The translations under genes and the position numbers were made by a program. Source: Ignavibacteria bacterium (GTDB lineage: Bacteria > Bacteroidota > Ignavibacteria > Tepidaquicellales > Tepidaquicellaceae). Taken from it: a stretch of DNA of 64,000 nt. The stretch spans positions 62,001-126,000 of the forward strand of contig JADJAH010000001.1 in NCBI GenBank assembly GCA_016704345.1, given 5' to 3'. The notes under the pieces were generated by a model that worked only from the letters and a program-made list of their open reading frames with translations, was not told the DNA's origin and ran no database searches. Position 1 is the stretch's first letter, and the number at the start of each line of letters is the position of its first letter. Below, piece by piece: positions 9,928-19,156 of the stretch.

Positions 9928-11262
9928 TTATGAAACATCGACTGTATCCTTCTCTCTTATCTTCACATCTTTTAAAGAAACGAATGAACCGCCGCTCTCA
10001 ATTGAAGCTGTTTCATCTACCGCATCCAAATGACTCAGCCTTTCACTAAGATCGTGACTCCTTCTTATCTTCTCTTCAAACTCCTTAAGCTTCTCCTCTA
10101 TTGTCAAGACCTTGTGATTGTGAACAATCATATCTTCCCTGTATCGTTTTAGAAAATATCCGATCGTTTCCACTCTGATCTTTATTGAACCCGCGGGCTT
10201 GTTCTCATCAATGTCTTTAAATGAGAAATAAGGCGTCCCGGAACTTTCAACAATTTCCTGAACAACTGTGTAGATAGGTGCATCATGTCCGCACTTGAAT
10301 GATGATAACTCAAGAGCAACTAAATTTGGATGACGCGCGGCAAATTTTGCCGCCCAAACTTTTCTTGATGTGTTTTCTGAATATGAATTTTTCCAGACAT
10401 CGTTTATATCGTGTGCGGAGCGAATCACTCCAGCTTTTATCTCGTCTCCGAAAAGCTTTTCAAGAGTTTCTTCGTCAGTAGGTAATGTATCCTGAAAAAG
10501 TATCGGATAACCAAGCTTCTGAAATTCTTCAAGTATCTCATGATTGATGCCGGGATCGTTGTGATAAGGACGCGCAAGAACAACTATTCCGATTTTGTCT
10601 TCCCTCTCAAGCAATTCAAGCACTTGCTTGGACTCCGACTTAAGATCGTTCATGAATTTAAAGTAGGCTTTGTATCCTTCCTTTACTGCCGCCCTGTTTT
10701 CGCCGTCCTCCAATCCGAGTTTCTCGCCGAAGCATTCAAACAGCTGCTTGGCGGTCATCTGTTCACTAAGAAGCTGAATGAATGGACTAATGTACTCCAC
10801 GCCGAATTCAGAAAACAGATCCCCTTCTTTTGTGAAAGCAGCTTTCGCCGCTTCAATGCTTGCTGTTATAGTAGGACAAACGTTGTGCGCCTGAGCAAAC
10901 TCAATGTCAGAAGGCATATTATCTACGATCGGTGAAAATACATAGTCTATCTTCTTCTTCTTGTGCTGATGATACAGAAGATTGTGAATATGAGGAATCA
11001 CAACTTTGGAAGGAAAACAAGGATCAATGCTCCCTCTTTTTGCTCCGGCCTTGTACATTTCTTCAGAGGTGAATTCTGAATAAACAAAATTCCCGGGCAT
11101 GATTCCAAGAGCCTCTAAGTATGCTGTGAAGAACGGATTGTGCTGATACATATTCAGAATTCTTGGGATTCCAAATACAATTTTCTTTCTCTTCTCGAGG
11201 ATCTCTTTTCTTTTTCGAATTCCTGCTTTGATTTTTTGAAACCATAAATCCTTTTGGCTCAA
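9928..11262 (-). CDS. Acyl-CoA dehydratase activase, C-terminal part (DUF2229), separated by a frame change
   Basis: This is the C-terminal half of a large BadF/BadG/BcrA-type activase family member (DUF2229 region). Recognisable stretches are RKKIVFGIPRILNMYQHNP, YTSEEMYKAGAKRGSIDPCF (written here with YSEF before it) and the conserved cysteine in IDPCFPSKV. The open frame starts at a TTG inside coding sequence and lacks a ribosome site of its own. In the family I know, this region continues directly from the ATPase half, and here the missing linker (RLIIATCEKGTVEDV... to ...QQPVEPK) is found in another frame at about 11256-11495. A single surplus A on the coding strand in the 4-base run at 11252-11255 explains this second break. 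I therefore read it as part of one gene with 11487-13568. The next feature downstream is a terminator. Confidence 0.8.
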   Translation of the reverse strand: MSQKDLWFQKIKAGIRKRKEILEKRKKIVFGIPRILNMYQHNPFFTAYLEALGIMPGNFVYSEFTSEEMYKAGAKRGSIDPCFPSKVVIPHIHNLLYHQHKKKKIDYVFSPIVDNMPSDIEFAQAHNVCPTITASIEAAKAAFTKEGDLFSEFGVEYISPFIQLLSEQMTAKQLFECFGEKLGLEDGENRAAVKEGYKAYFKFMNDLKSESKQVLELLEREDKIGIVVLARPYHNDPGINHEILEEFQKLGYPILFQDTLPTDEETLEKLFGDEIKAGVIRSAHDINDVWKNSYSENTSRKVWAAKFAARHPNLVALELSSFKCGHDAPIYTVVQEIVESSGTPYFSFKDIDENKPAGSIKIRVETIGYFLKRYREDMIVHNHKVLTIEEKLKEFEEKIRRSHDLSERLSHLDAVDETASIESGGSFVSLKDVKIREKDTVDVS

Positions 11263-11486
11263 CAGGCTGCTGTGCGCGGATCTCCGGCTTGTAACTTATC
11301 CATGCCCTGTTTGCGGCTACATCAACCATGTTCGGATTTTCTTTCCTTATCTGGTCAAGACCTTCCTTTATTCCTCTCATATCCGCTACATCCTCAACTG
11401 TTCCCTTCTCACATGTTGCAATGATAAGACGTTGCGTACCATTTTCCATAGGAACTTTTGATTTCGGATTTACGATCTTTTCCGGC

Positions 11487-13568
11487 TCAATAACTTTTTT
11501 GTTCGAGGAACTGCGCTCTTTCCTCTTCGAAGTTATTTTCGTTCTTAAGATCCGTCTTAACATCAATGAATGTTCTCAGGCACTTATTCTTGCAGAAGTA
11601 ACATCTTGTGGTTTCTTCGCGAGTGGTCTTGTAGATTATTTTTGAAACTTTTTCCAAACCGATGAATTCTGTCCTGTGACCGTTCTCATAAAGCCTCGCT
11701 GCTTCAATGCCGCAGCCAATCGCTCCCGCTTCACCGGTATGCTTGTGAACAAAGATCTTCGGAGTGATGCCGCTTCCTTTAAATCTCTCTTCTATAAAAT
11801 CTGACTGTGTTTTCACTGCCGCAAGATTGTGCTGCGTTCCGCCCTGAAGCACAAATGTCGAACCGAGTTTGGCAAGATTCGGAATCTGCGATACATACAG
11901 CCAGATATTCTTCGGCAATACATTCGCAAGGCCTGCCATAATTTCTTCAGCCTTCCAGCCTTGTCTTTGAAAATCCACAATGTCTGATTGCATAAAGACA
12001 GCGCAACCGTATCCAAAAGTCGGATATGTCTGTGCAGCAAAAGCTCTTTCGGCAAACTCCTCAACAGGATAACCGAAACCCTGTGCGGTAGACTGAAGAA
12101 AATATCCGTTACCTGCAGAACATTGCGTGTTGAGTTTGAAATCAACTACTCTGCCCTGGTTCAGAATTATGATCTTTATATCCTGACCGCCAACATCACA
12201 AATTACATCTGTCTCAGGATAAAAGTGAAGTCCGGCTTGTGTATGAGCAACCGTTTCCACCAATGCCACATCAGCATGCAGAACATCCTTTAGAATATCC
12301 TTTGCATAACCTGTTGTACCAATTCCAAGGACTTCCAGCGTAGCGCCCTTATCCTCTACCTGCTTTTTCAAACTTCCAAGAATCTCCACTGTATCCTCAA
12401 TTGGATTACCCTTTGAAAGCTGATATGCTTTAACGATAACTTCCTTGTCCAAAGATATCAGAGCGGCTTTCGTAGAAGTTGATCCACCGTCTATTCCAAT
12501 GAATCCTCTTACTACTTCTCCTGCCTTTATTTCCTTTGGAATAAACTTCTCCACGGAAAACTTCTTTTTGAATTCCGCGAGTTCTTCTTCACTCTTCGAG
12601 AGTCCGGTTTTGCTTCCTCCCGAGAATTTCTTCTTCTCAACTTCCCTTCCTACGTTGATATAATATTCCAGATCCTTGCTTCCCGTGTATACACCAATGT
12701 GATCTTCTTCCTCTTTTCCGAATTCCACTGCGCCAATAGCAGCAAAGTACTGTGCATTCTCAGGCACTTTGATGAGATCTTCGGGATTTACACCTTCCGG
12801 CAACTTGACTTTTCTTTCTTCCCAGATCTTAGGGATGTTGTGCTGCCAGCATTCTTTCATTCCGCGGATGTATGTGTTCGGTCCGCCCAACAACAAAACT
12901 TCGGGCCTTAGTGTATTACCTCTGGTGAGCACAGAAATATTTTGCTGTATTATGGACTCAAACAATGAAGCCATAAGCTCATCCGACGGTACACCGGATT
13001 TCTGTAAACCGTTGATATCCGTTTCTGCAAAGACTCCGCACTTGCCCGCAACAGGGTGAAGCCTTATTCCAACATAGCCCATGTTACACAATTCATCTGC
13101 AGGAATCTTGAGCTTCGCATTGATCTTATCAATTACAGCTCCAGTCCCACCGGCGCACTTGTCATTCATCGAAGGAATTTTCTTCTTCCTGCCTGATTCA
13201 ACATCTTCTTTGAAGATTATGATCTTCGCATCCTGACCGCCAAGCTCTACTACAGAATTTGCGTTGGGATAAAGCTTTTCCACAGCAAGCGAAACAGCAT
13301 TCACTTCCTGAACAAATTTCGCTCCGACAAACTTGCCGATGTTCGAACCTCCGGATCCTGTTATGAAACATCTTGCTTCAGAAGGGTCAGTGATTCCGCA
13401 GTCTTGTTCGATCTTCTGAAAAAGCTCAAGCGCTTTCTCCGGCTGTTTGGTTTCGTGACGCTGATAATCAGACCAGATGATTTTGTCAGTCGCAGCATCA
13501 ATGACTATTGCCTTAACTGTTGTTGAACCGACATCAAAGCCGATATAATATTTTGTTTTCGAAGACAT
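11487..13568 (-). CDS. Acyl-CoA dehydratase activase, N-terminal part (two BcrAD/BadFG ATPase domains)
   Basis: Two tandem ASKHA-fold ATPase domains of the 2-hydroxyglutaryl-CoA dehydratase activator family. The phosphate loops are GFDVGSTTVKA (near residue 9) and GIDGGSTSTKA (near 357). The Fe-S cysteine motifs NDKCAGGTGAVID and NTQCSAGNGYFLQ would hold a shared [4Fe-4S] cluster. After the second domain comes a Cys-rich CYFCKNKCLRTF. Such activases hydrolyse ATP to push a low-potential electron onto a partner Fe-S protein. The ATG at 13568 is good. The frame ends early (LEQKSY, stop) at a run of six A (11496-11501 on +): with one A fewer it reads on into LEQKVIEPEKIVNPKSKVPM and the family-typical RLIIATCEKG. 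The break is thus probably an indel, not a natural C-terminus. Confidence 0.88.
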   Translation of the reverse strand: MSSKTKYYIGFDVGSTTVKAIVIDAATDKIIWSDYQRHETKQPEKALELFQKIEQDCGITDPSEARCFITGSGGSNIGKFVGAKFVQEVNAVSLAVEKLYPNANSVVELGGQDAKIIIFKEDVESGRKKKIPSMNDKCAGGTGAVIDKINAKLKIPADELCNMGYVGIRLHPVAGKCGVFAETDINGLQKSGVPSDELMASLFESIIQQNISVLTRGNTLRPEVLLLGGPNTYIRGMKECWQHNIPKIWEERKVKLPEGVNPEDLIKVPENAQYFAAIGAVEFGKEEEDHIGVYTGSKDLEYYINVGREVEKKKFSGGSKTGLSKSEEELAEFKKKFSVEKFIPKEIKAGEVVRGFIGIDGGSTSTKAALISLDKEVIVKAYQLSKGNPIEDTVEILGSLKKQVEDKGATLEVLGIGTTGYAKDILKDVLHADVALVETVAHTQAGLHFYPETDVICDVGGQDIKIIILNQGRVVDFKLNTQCSAGNGYFLQSTAQGFGYPVEEFAERAFAAQTYPTFGYGCAVFMQSDIVDFQRQGWKAEEIMAGLANVLPKNIWLYVSQIPNLAKLGSTFVLQGGTQHNLAAVKTQSDFIEERFKGSGITPKIFVHKHTGEAGAIGCGIEAARLYENGHRTEFIGLEKVSKIIYKTTREETTRCYFCKNKCLRTFIDVKTDLKNENNFEEERAQFLEQKSY

Positions 13569-13623
13569 TATTTTTTTAGGTTTTGTCTTTTATAATTTTT
13601 GATTGCATGGCGGCTGCCTCAAT

Positions 13624-15417
13624 TCACGCAGCAACTTGCTCTGTCATTTTCGCACTCTTCACGCCTTCCTTTTTCATTCTCTCTGCAACATCGAGTATGA
13701 AGTTAGCTCCAAGACCTGCAACTCCTTTCCTGTGAGAAATGTGAATGAACGGCTCCTGCAGTTCGCTGTGATTCTTTATGTAATCTTTGATCTCACTCAA
13801 TTCATACCCTGTCTTCTTTACACAATCTGCATACTCGAGTTTTGCCTTTGCCTTTGCTTCTCCAAGCGCCATCTGTACTCTCGAGTGCGCGTTTACATCT
13901 CCTTCGCCTGAAGTCTCTATTGGAAGGAAGATCATGTCTTTGAATTTTGATGACACTGCTGACTGTACTCCGTCTGATTGAGTAGAAGGCATACATCCGA
14001 ACGGCTTCAGTGACAGAACCATGTGACAAAGATTGTTGACAGTATAATAGATACTCTTTCCGACTTCAAGATGTCCTTCACCGCCTTCAACTCTTGAATG
14101 ATAAAAATCATGTGCAAGATCTTTCAAAGTCTTTTGCGGTACAAGTTTATGAGGAATTTCTGCAAATGCTTTTCTGTACCTGTCATATTCTCTTTCAAAG
14201 ATCTTCTCTGAAAGTGAAAGAATTGTTTTTGAAGTTCTGTATTCTTTCAAGAGTGCAAATCTCTCTTTCATTGAATGATGTTCATCTGCTTCCTTATAAA
14301 CATTTATACCTTTCTGATCTTCATTCATAGAGTGTGCCTGATGAATCATATACATGATCCATGTGGCGATAGGCTCAACAAGAACCTGCGCACCCTCTCT
14401 TTCCAAAAATGGAAACATGTTGAAATTTCCGTCGCCCTCGGTTGTCTGAGCCCAGAACTCGCCCGTCACTTTTACTATTGGTTTCATTCTGGTATAGTCA
14501 ACTTTCACTTCTTCAAATACCTTTCTAGCTTCCACTGCGGCATCGAGATAATAATCACCAAGCATTTGATCGATAAACTTGGCAACATAATCAGACGCAG
14601 GAAGTTTCTTGATCAGTGAACCGAGTTTTGAGTTGAAGTCAAAATACTTTTTGCCCTTCAATCTCTCATAGAAAATATCCATTGCCTTGTTCAGTGCCCT
14701 GTCCGTATCGCCTTCGATCAATTCGTAGGGACGTATTCTATAACCGACTTCATTAATAATATCACCCACCATCATTGCATTTATGATGCTCAAGAAGAAG
14801 TCGAGATTCATCTCAAGGCCGGCCTTTGCATCTTCCTGCGATAATCCGCCTGTTTGCTGGAACAGAAGTACCCTGAAGCCGTCGAATCCGGAGTTTCTCA
14901 GAGCAAGTCTGTACTCAGCTTCGTACATTCCAAATCTGCATGGGCCGCAAGCTCCGGCTGTAAAGAATACATACTTATCTATTATGTCTTCTTTAGCTAC
15001 TCCGTTGTTCTCCAAAGACTGAAGATACTGCACTAAATTTCCAACAGTAAAGTATGTCGGGTTGCATTGTCCGTTGTTTCCAAACTCTTTCCCCAACTGA
15101 AATGAATTCTTATCCGGTGTAGGAATGTGATCCGCCGTGTAACCAAGTCCTTCGAGCGCACCTTTTATAAGCTTCTCGTGCTTCCAGGTAAGTCCGCCGA
15201 AAAGGATTGTAGTGTTCTCTTTGTGCTCTTTCAGAAATGCATTTTCAAACGGCCTTCTGAAGTGGTCGCGCTTTTTAATTTCTACTCCGTGTTCCGCTTC
15301 GAGCCGTTTTCGCTCTTCTATGAGCATTGTCTTGATAACTTGCTCGCGATCGATCTCGCTCTTTTTCTGTGGATCAATAACACCGATAGTGCGTGGGTCG
15401 ATTGTCTTTGTCTCCAT
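13624..15417 (-). CDS. 2-hydroxyacyl-CoA dehydratase-like (HgdB/double-cubane-type) Fe-S protein
   Basis: A 597-residue protein of the 2-hydroxyglutaryl-CoA dehydratase D-component superfamily (the part often fused to, or next to, large BcrAD/BadFG activases). It begins ATG with a helical leader and then FGGLTWKHEKLIKGALEGLG. Likely cluster cysteines are Cys118 (NNGQCNPTYF), Cys157 and Cys160 (GACGPCRFGMYE), Cys464 and Cys475 (NNLCHMVLSLKPFGC). Related proteins carry [4Fe-4S] or [8Fe-9S] double-cubane clusters and perform difficult low-potential reductions; the substrate of this branch is not known to me. It lies 39 bases after hpnE and 55 bases before the activase gene on the same strand, so it and the activase almost certainly work as a pair. 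Confidence 0.85.
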   Translation of the reverse strand: METKTIDPRTIGVIDPQKKSEIDREQVIKTMLIEERKRLEAEHGVEIKKRDHFRRPFENAFLKEHKENTTILFGGLTWKHEKLIKGALEGLGYTADHIPTPDKNSFQLGKEFGNNGQCNPTYFTVGNLVQYLQSLENNGVAKEDIIDKYVFFTAGACGPCRFGMYEAEYRLALRNSGFDGFRVLLFQQTGGLSQEDAKAGLEMNLDFFLSIINAMMVGDIINEVGYRIRPYELIEGDTDRALNKAMDIFYERLKGKKYFDFNSKLGSLIKKLPASDYVAKFIDQMLGDYYLDAAVEARKVFEEVKVDYTRMKPIVKVTGEFWAQTTEGDGNFNMFPFLEREGAQVLVEPIATWIMYMIHQAHSMNEDQKGINVYKEADEHHSMKERFALLKEYRTSKTILSLSEKIFEREYDRYRKAFAEIPHKLVPQKTLKDLAHDFYHSRVEGGEGHLEVGKSIYYTVNNLCHMVLSLKPFGCMPSTQSDGVQSAVSSKFKDMIFLPIETSGEGDVNAHSRVQMALGEAKAKAKLEYADCVKKTGYELSEIKDYIKNHSELQEPFIHISHRKGVAGLGANFILDVAERMKKEGVKSAKMTEQVAA

Positions 15418-15456
15418 GATGATGGATTTATTTATTAATGAAACTTTATTTATGAT

Positions 15457-16779
15457 TCAAATGCCTTCAGTTTTGCAGATATGATCGGAACATATCCTCG
15501 CGCTTTGTATAGCACTTTCAATTGTCGAAGGCAGCCCGGTATCTGTCCAGTCCCCGGCAATATAGAAATTCTTGATGCCTGTCAATTGCTTTGGTCTCAG
15601 GCTGTCGCTTTCATTGTCGGGAATAAATGTCGCTCTCTTTTCCTTTATGACTTTGTAATCCTTTATCATCTCACCCGAAAATCCGTTCAAACACTTTTCA
15701 AGATCCTCTATGCATAGATCAGCAATCTCTTCACTGCTTAATTCAGTTACTCCAAGTTCATCTGCACCGCTTATCACAACGCTGAAATAACTCTCCGACT
15801 TTTTGAATATCCATTGTATCTTAGTGCCAATAAGTCCTGTCATGCCAAGCGGGTTGTCTTTCAAAAATTCCAGATTGCAATTGTCTTTGAGAAAAATATG
15901 AACGGATACAATTGACGATGATCTTAATCTTTCCGCACAAATGTGATCCGGCCCACTTGTGTTTCCAAAAACTCCGCGGAACGAGTGGAATGGAACTGCT
16001 GAAATGAAATGATCAGCCTTTATCTTTCTCGTATCCTCCGTAATGAAGTGATCATCAGAGCTATTCAACACAGCGCCGATAATTCTTACACTCTTTTCGA
16101 TCTCGTTTCCCCTGCTCAAAAGATATTCTTCAGCCCGATCAATAAGAAGCTGATTGAGATCATTCGATGGTATTACCAACTTAAAACCATTCTCATCAGA
16201 GAATCCCTTTGAGATCACGTTCATGAACACATTCACACTTACATTCTTTGCAGCAGTATTGAATACAGCCAGTATGAACGGTTCCCAGAAATACTTCATC
16301 AGATTCCCGGTTTGCCCAAGTGAATCAAGTAATTCGGCAGTGTTGGAAAAATTGTCAAATGATTTTCCGTTCATTAACGCTCTTAACTTCAGCACAGAAA
16401 GTTTTTCCTTTCCTGTGAAACCGGGAAAGGAGATCAATGCGCTTAGAAGATTAAAAGGCGGCCTCAGTCCCGAACTCTTGAGCTTCAACTTTTGCTTGTA
16501 CGTATCTAGAAAATCAATCTCAAGATTACTCTGAAATTTAAGGTCATTGTAAGTACCTATGATCTTCAAAAAATCGAATGTGTTTTTGTACCAACCGGCC
16601 AGCAAATGCTGTCCGTTATCAAAGAACATTTTTCTATCCCTGTCATAAAAGCTGTAAGCCCTGCCTCCAAGTTTTGGAGATGATTCGAACAACTTGATCT
16701 TAAATCCTTTTTCTGCAAGAAAGACCGCGGCAGAAAGGCCGGCAATTCCGCCTCCTGCAATTGCAACGGACTTCTTCAT
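15457..16779 (-). CDS. hpnE: Hydroxysqualene dehydroxylase HpnE
   Basis: FAD-dependent amine-oxidase/desaturase-fold enzyme that reduces hydroxysqualene to squalene, the last step of the bacterial HpnCDE route. The N-terminus has the dinucleotide fold AIAGGGIAGLSAAVFLAEKG, then ESSPKLGGRAYSF and the HpnE-typical FDNGQHLLAGWY. The C-terminus has the second FAD contact FYIAGDWTDTGLPSTIESA. The 440 aa length is normal. Its ATG overlaps the hpnD stop by 4 bases, indicating translational coupling. I prefer HpnE to phytoene desaturase because of the neighbours and the absence of carotenoid genes. Confidence 0.92.
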   Translation of the reverse strand: MKKSVAIAGGGIAGLSAAVFLAEKGFKIKLFESSPKLGGRAYSFYDRDRKMFFDNGQHLLAGWYKNTFDFLKIIGTYNDLKFQSNLEIDFLDTYKQKLKLKSSGLRPPFNLLSALISFPGFTGKEKLSVLKLRALMNGKSFDNFSNTAELLDSLGQTGNLMKYFWEPFILAVFNTAAKNVSVNVFMNVISKGFSDENGFKLVIPSNDLNQLLIDRAEEYLLSRGNEIEKSVRIIGAVLNSSDDHFITEDTRKIKADHFISAVPFHSFRGVFGNTSGPDHICAERLRSSSIVSVHIFLKDNCNLEFLKDNPLGMTGLIGTKIQWIFKKSESYFSVVISGADELGVTELSSEEIADLCIEDLEKCLNGFSGEMIKDYKVIKEKRATFIPDNESDSLRPKQLTGIKNFYIAGDWTDTGLPSTIESAIQSARICSDHICKTEGI

Positions 16780-17678
16780 TTTCCGTTCAATGCGAACTTT
16801 GTTTCTGATTCCGAACTGTATAGGAGCTTGTATTTAAGAAATACTCCAAGCGTTATATAGATCTTCTTAAACTTCGATACCCTCACTTTCTCCGCAAAGA
16901 CATTGTAATTCTTCTTCTCGATTTTTTCCAGCAGCCTGAAGTAAATGTGCTGCATAATTCTTGCGGCAAACATGAAACCCTTGTCATCTTTTGTGAGGCA
17001 ACTGTCTGCTTTGCTGTAATATGACTTCGCTCTTTCACATTCGTATTTCATAAGTTCAACAAATCTTTCATCATACCTCATGTTGATCAGATCATCTTCC
17101 GTGTAACCAAATTTTTTCATGTCCTCAAGCGGAATATATATTCTGCCAAACTCCGCATCCTGTCTTATATCGCGCAAAATATTTGTAAGCTGTAATGCTA
17201 TTCCAAGGTTAACCGCAAAGTCTTTTGTCTTCTGATTGCTGTAGCCAAAGACTTCAATGCTCATCAACCCAACTGTTGATGCAACATTGAAACAATATTC
17301 GGCAAGTTCTCCAAAAGTATTGTACCTGCTTTTTTTCAGATCCATTTCCATACCTTTGATAAGATCAAAAAACGGTTCGGCGGGAATATTGAATTTTGTC
17401 TTAACAACATTCAGTTTATTCAATAATGAAAATCGTGAATCACCTGAAAGCATTGCCTTTTCCAGTTCATTTCTCCAATCCTGAATCTTTGAAAACTTTG
17501 CTTCTACCGGTTCGTTCCCGCTGTCTACTATGTCATCAGTTTTTCTGCAGAAAGCGTAAATAGTATTCATTGCTTCATTCTTTTCTTTTGGAAGAAGAGA
17601 AAATGAATACAGGAAACTTGACCGGCTTTTCTTCGCGATCTCATTTTGATTCTCGTCGATGTTGATGCTTAAAGTCAA
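16776..17678 (-). CDS. hpnD: Presqualene diphosphate synthase HpnD
   Basis: Condenses two farnesyl diphosphates to presqualene diphosphate. It belongs to the squalene/phytoene synthase fold and shows both Asp-rich metal sites, CRKTDDIVDSG (near residue 45) and LTNILRDIRQDAEFGRIYIP (near 165). The 300 aa length is normal. It starts with ATG directly after the stop of hpnC and overlaps hpnE by 4 bases, so hpnC-hpnD-hpnE form a tight unit. Assignment as HpnD rather than HpnC rests on the RDIRQDAEFGRIYIP version of the second motif and the gene order. No squalene-hopene cyclase lies in this window. Confidence 0.9.
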   Translation of the reverse strand: MTLSINIDENQNEIAKKSRSSFLYSFSLLPKEKNEAMNTIYAFCRKTDDIVDSGNEPVEAKFSKIQDWRNELEKAMLSGDSRFSLLNKLNVVKTKFNIPAEPFFDLIKGMEMDLKKSRYNTFGELAEYCFNVASTVGLMSIEVFGYSNQKTKDFAVNLGIALQLTNILRDIRQDAEFGRIYIPLEDMKKFGYTEDDLINMRYDERFVELMKYECERAKSYYSKADSCLTKDDKGFMFAARIMQHIYFRLLEKIEKKNYNVFAEKVRVSKFKKIYITLGVFLKYKLLYSSESETKFALNGK

Positions 17679-18560
17679 CTATTTAAAAGCTTTTAATATT
17701 ATTGAGAACTTATCAAATGTTGTAAGCTTTGGCCTCTTGCTCAAAACCCGGTAATCCATTTCTGAAATCTTTTTCAGGATCAGTCTTCCGCCGTTAATGG
17801 TTGCTCTTAGTTCAAGCTTCAATCGACCTTTGGTCAATTCCGGTAATCTGATGCCTTGCTTGAAAAGTTCTGCAGTCATTTGACAAAGGTCTTTGATCAT
17901 CTCTCTAAAATTGTCATTCTCACTTTTGCTTTTCAATTCATCGATGCTGTATTTGTGCTTCGCCATATTATCTGTTGGTACATAAACTCTTTTCATTTTC
18001 AGATCTTCTGAAACATCCTGCCAAAAATTTGTAAGCTGCAGAGCGGTACAAATTTTATCTGACAACTGAAACATTTCTGCATTTTCTTCTTTGTGATATC
18101 CAAACACGTTGAGCACAATGTGACCAATTGGATTCGCAGATCTGCTTGAATAATCAATAAGCTGATCAAAATTTTCATAAAGCATTCCTTCCGAGTCTTG
18201 CTTAAAAGCAGAAAGAAGGTCTTTAAACTCCTGAATCGGAATACCTACAGCACCAATGGTATCTTTAAGTGCTTCAAAGATCAGCTTTGTTTCATCCCGG
18301 AAGCTAGCCGGATTTTTCTCTTCGATCTTAAATAATTCCTCTCCCAATATTCCCAACCTCCTGATCTTCTCGATCTTGTCCAATGTCGGAGAATCCGCTA
18401 TATCATCAGCATATCTTGCAAATGCATATACGCTGTAAATGTATTTTCTTTTGTTTGAAGGAACGAGTATTGAACCAACCGGGAAATTTTCGTAATGTTC
18501 TGAAGCAATTTTCCTGCAATGATCGTATGCAAGATCAGTAAGATGATGTTTCACAGTCAT
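17679..18560 (-). CDS. hpnC: Hydroxysqualene synthase HpnC
   Basis: Converts presqualene diphosphate to hydroxysqualene. It is a squalene/phytoene synthase-fold protein of 293 aa with Asp-rich sites FARYADDIADSP (near residue 45) and LTNFWQDVSEDLKMKRVYVP (near 175). The HpnC-typical N-terminus ends in VGSILVPSNKRKYIYSVYAF. It is the first clearly identified gene of the hpnCDE set and starts at ATG 18560. Its last codon abuts the hpnD start. The upstream 600 bases hold one doubtful small gene and the terminator of the preceding T9SS gene, so the operon promoter must be there. Confidence 0.9.
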   Translation of the reverse strand: MTVKHHLTDLAYDHCRKIASEHYENFPVGSILVPSNKRKYIYSVYAFARYADDIADSPTLDKIEKIRRLGILGEELFKIEEKNPASFRDETKLIFEALKDTIGAVGIPIQEFKDLLSAFKQDSEGMLYENFDQLIDYSSRSANPIGHIVLNVFGYHKEENAEMFQLSDKICTALQLTNFWQDVSEDLKMKRVYVPTDNMAKHKYSIDELKSKSENDNFREMIKDLCQMTAELFKQGIRLPELTKGRLKLELRATINGGRLILKKISEMDYRVLSKRPKLTTFDKFSIILKAFK

Positions 18561-18627
18561 TTGAAATAAGAAATGTAACAGGGAAATGTTGCTCTGAAAC
18601 TTTACGGATTTCTCCCGATGAAAAATT

Positions 18628-18966
18628 TCAGATACGTAATACGGAGTATGTCTTAAACAGATCGCCCTTTGAAGAAGAGATTCTGCTTAAGTTAATGTAG
18701 AAAGACGGCAGATTGATTATCTTGTCTGAAATTGAATCGATAATTGCTCCAAATTTCAGTCTGATGTAAGACAATAACTTCAGAGAGCGCAGTGCAGATG
18801 ATGCCTTTGCCGAATTGGCGGGATCTGTCGGCAGATAAAAGAATGACATAAAAAGAGCCGGCAGAACAGAGATGAGAATGAGAACAGAGTTTTTCAAAAC
18901 AGAATGCTTCTTATTGTACACATTGTTCCAGTAACACTTGTAACAGATCTTCCTGTAAAACTCCAT
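18628..18966 (-). CDS. Possible small membrane protein upstream of hpnC, 112 aa
   Basis: The open frame encodes one clear hydrophobic segment (about residues 27-45, SVLILISVLPALFMSFFYLP) after a basic N-terminus with a CYKC pair, followed by a basic amphipathic C-terminal half. I recognise no family. It is co-directional with hpnC, 67 bases upstream of it, and lies between that gene and the terminator of the preceding transcription unit, which fits the first gene of the hpn operon. No strong ribosome-binding site is visible. It may be a chance frame in a leader region; the 18561-19102 stretch otherwise shows nothing. Confidence 0.4.
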   Translation of the reverse strand: MEFYRKICYKCYWNNVYNKKHSVLKNSVLILISVLPALFMSFFYLPTDPANSAKASSALRSLKLLSYIRLKFGAIIDSISDKIINLPSFYINLSRISSSKGDLFKTYSVLRI

Positions 18967-19102
18967 CGTAAGGAAATTCCTGAAGTCCCCATGATATCTT
19001 CGTCATGAATTTGTCGAAGCAGAATATTAAAAGGAATAGTTCCATTATAAAGTTTGCGAAAACTAAGGCGAATAAATTTAAGATGCAAGAAGTAAATTTG
19101 AA

Positions 19103-19131
19103 AGCCCCGTAACAAAGACTGCTACGGGGCT
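19103..19131 (-). terminator. Terminator after T9SS gene 19157-20479
   Basis: AGCCCCGTA (19103-19111) pairs with TACGGGGCT (19123-19131), a 9-bp stem with an 11-base loop. On the minus strand it is followed by a weakly T-rich tail. It lies 25 bases beyond the stop of the T9SS gene. Confidence 0.75.
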
Positions 19132-19156
19132 TGAATAAGCATAAATAATTCTCAGA

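Noticed and set aside
11490..11505. Programmed -1 frameshift at the A6-G run in the activase gene
   Set aside because: The needed change is +1 (or -2), and the run is not in the phase of an X-XXY-YYZ site, so a canonical -1 signal would give the wrong frame.
11063..11566. Open frame of 167 codons on the minus strand between the two activase parts
   Set aside because: Only its central part (from KSKVPMENG to QQPVEPK) is genuine; it is the missing linker of the activase, and the flanks are out-of-frame readings of the same gene.
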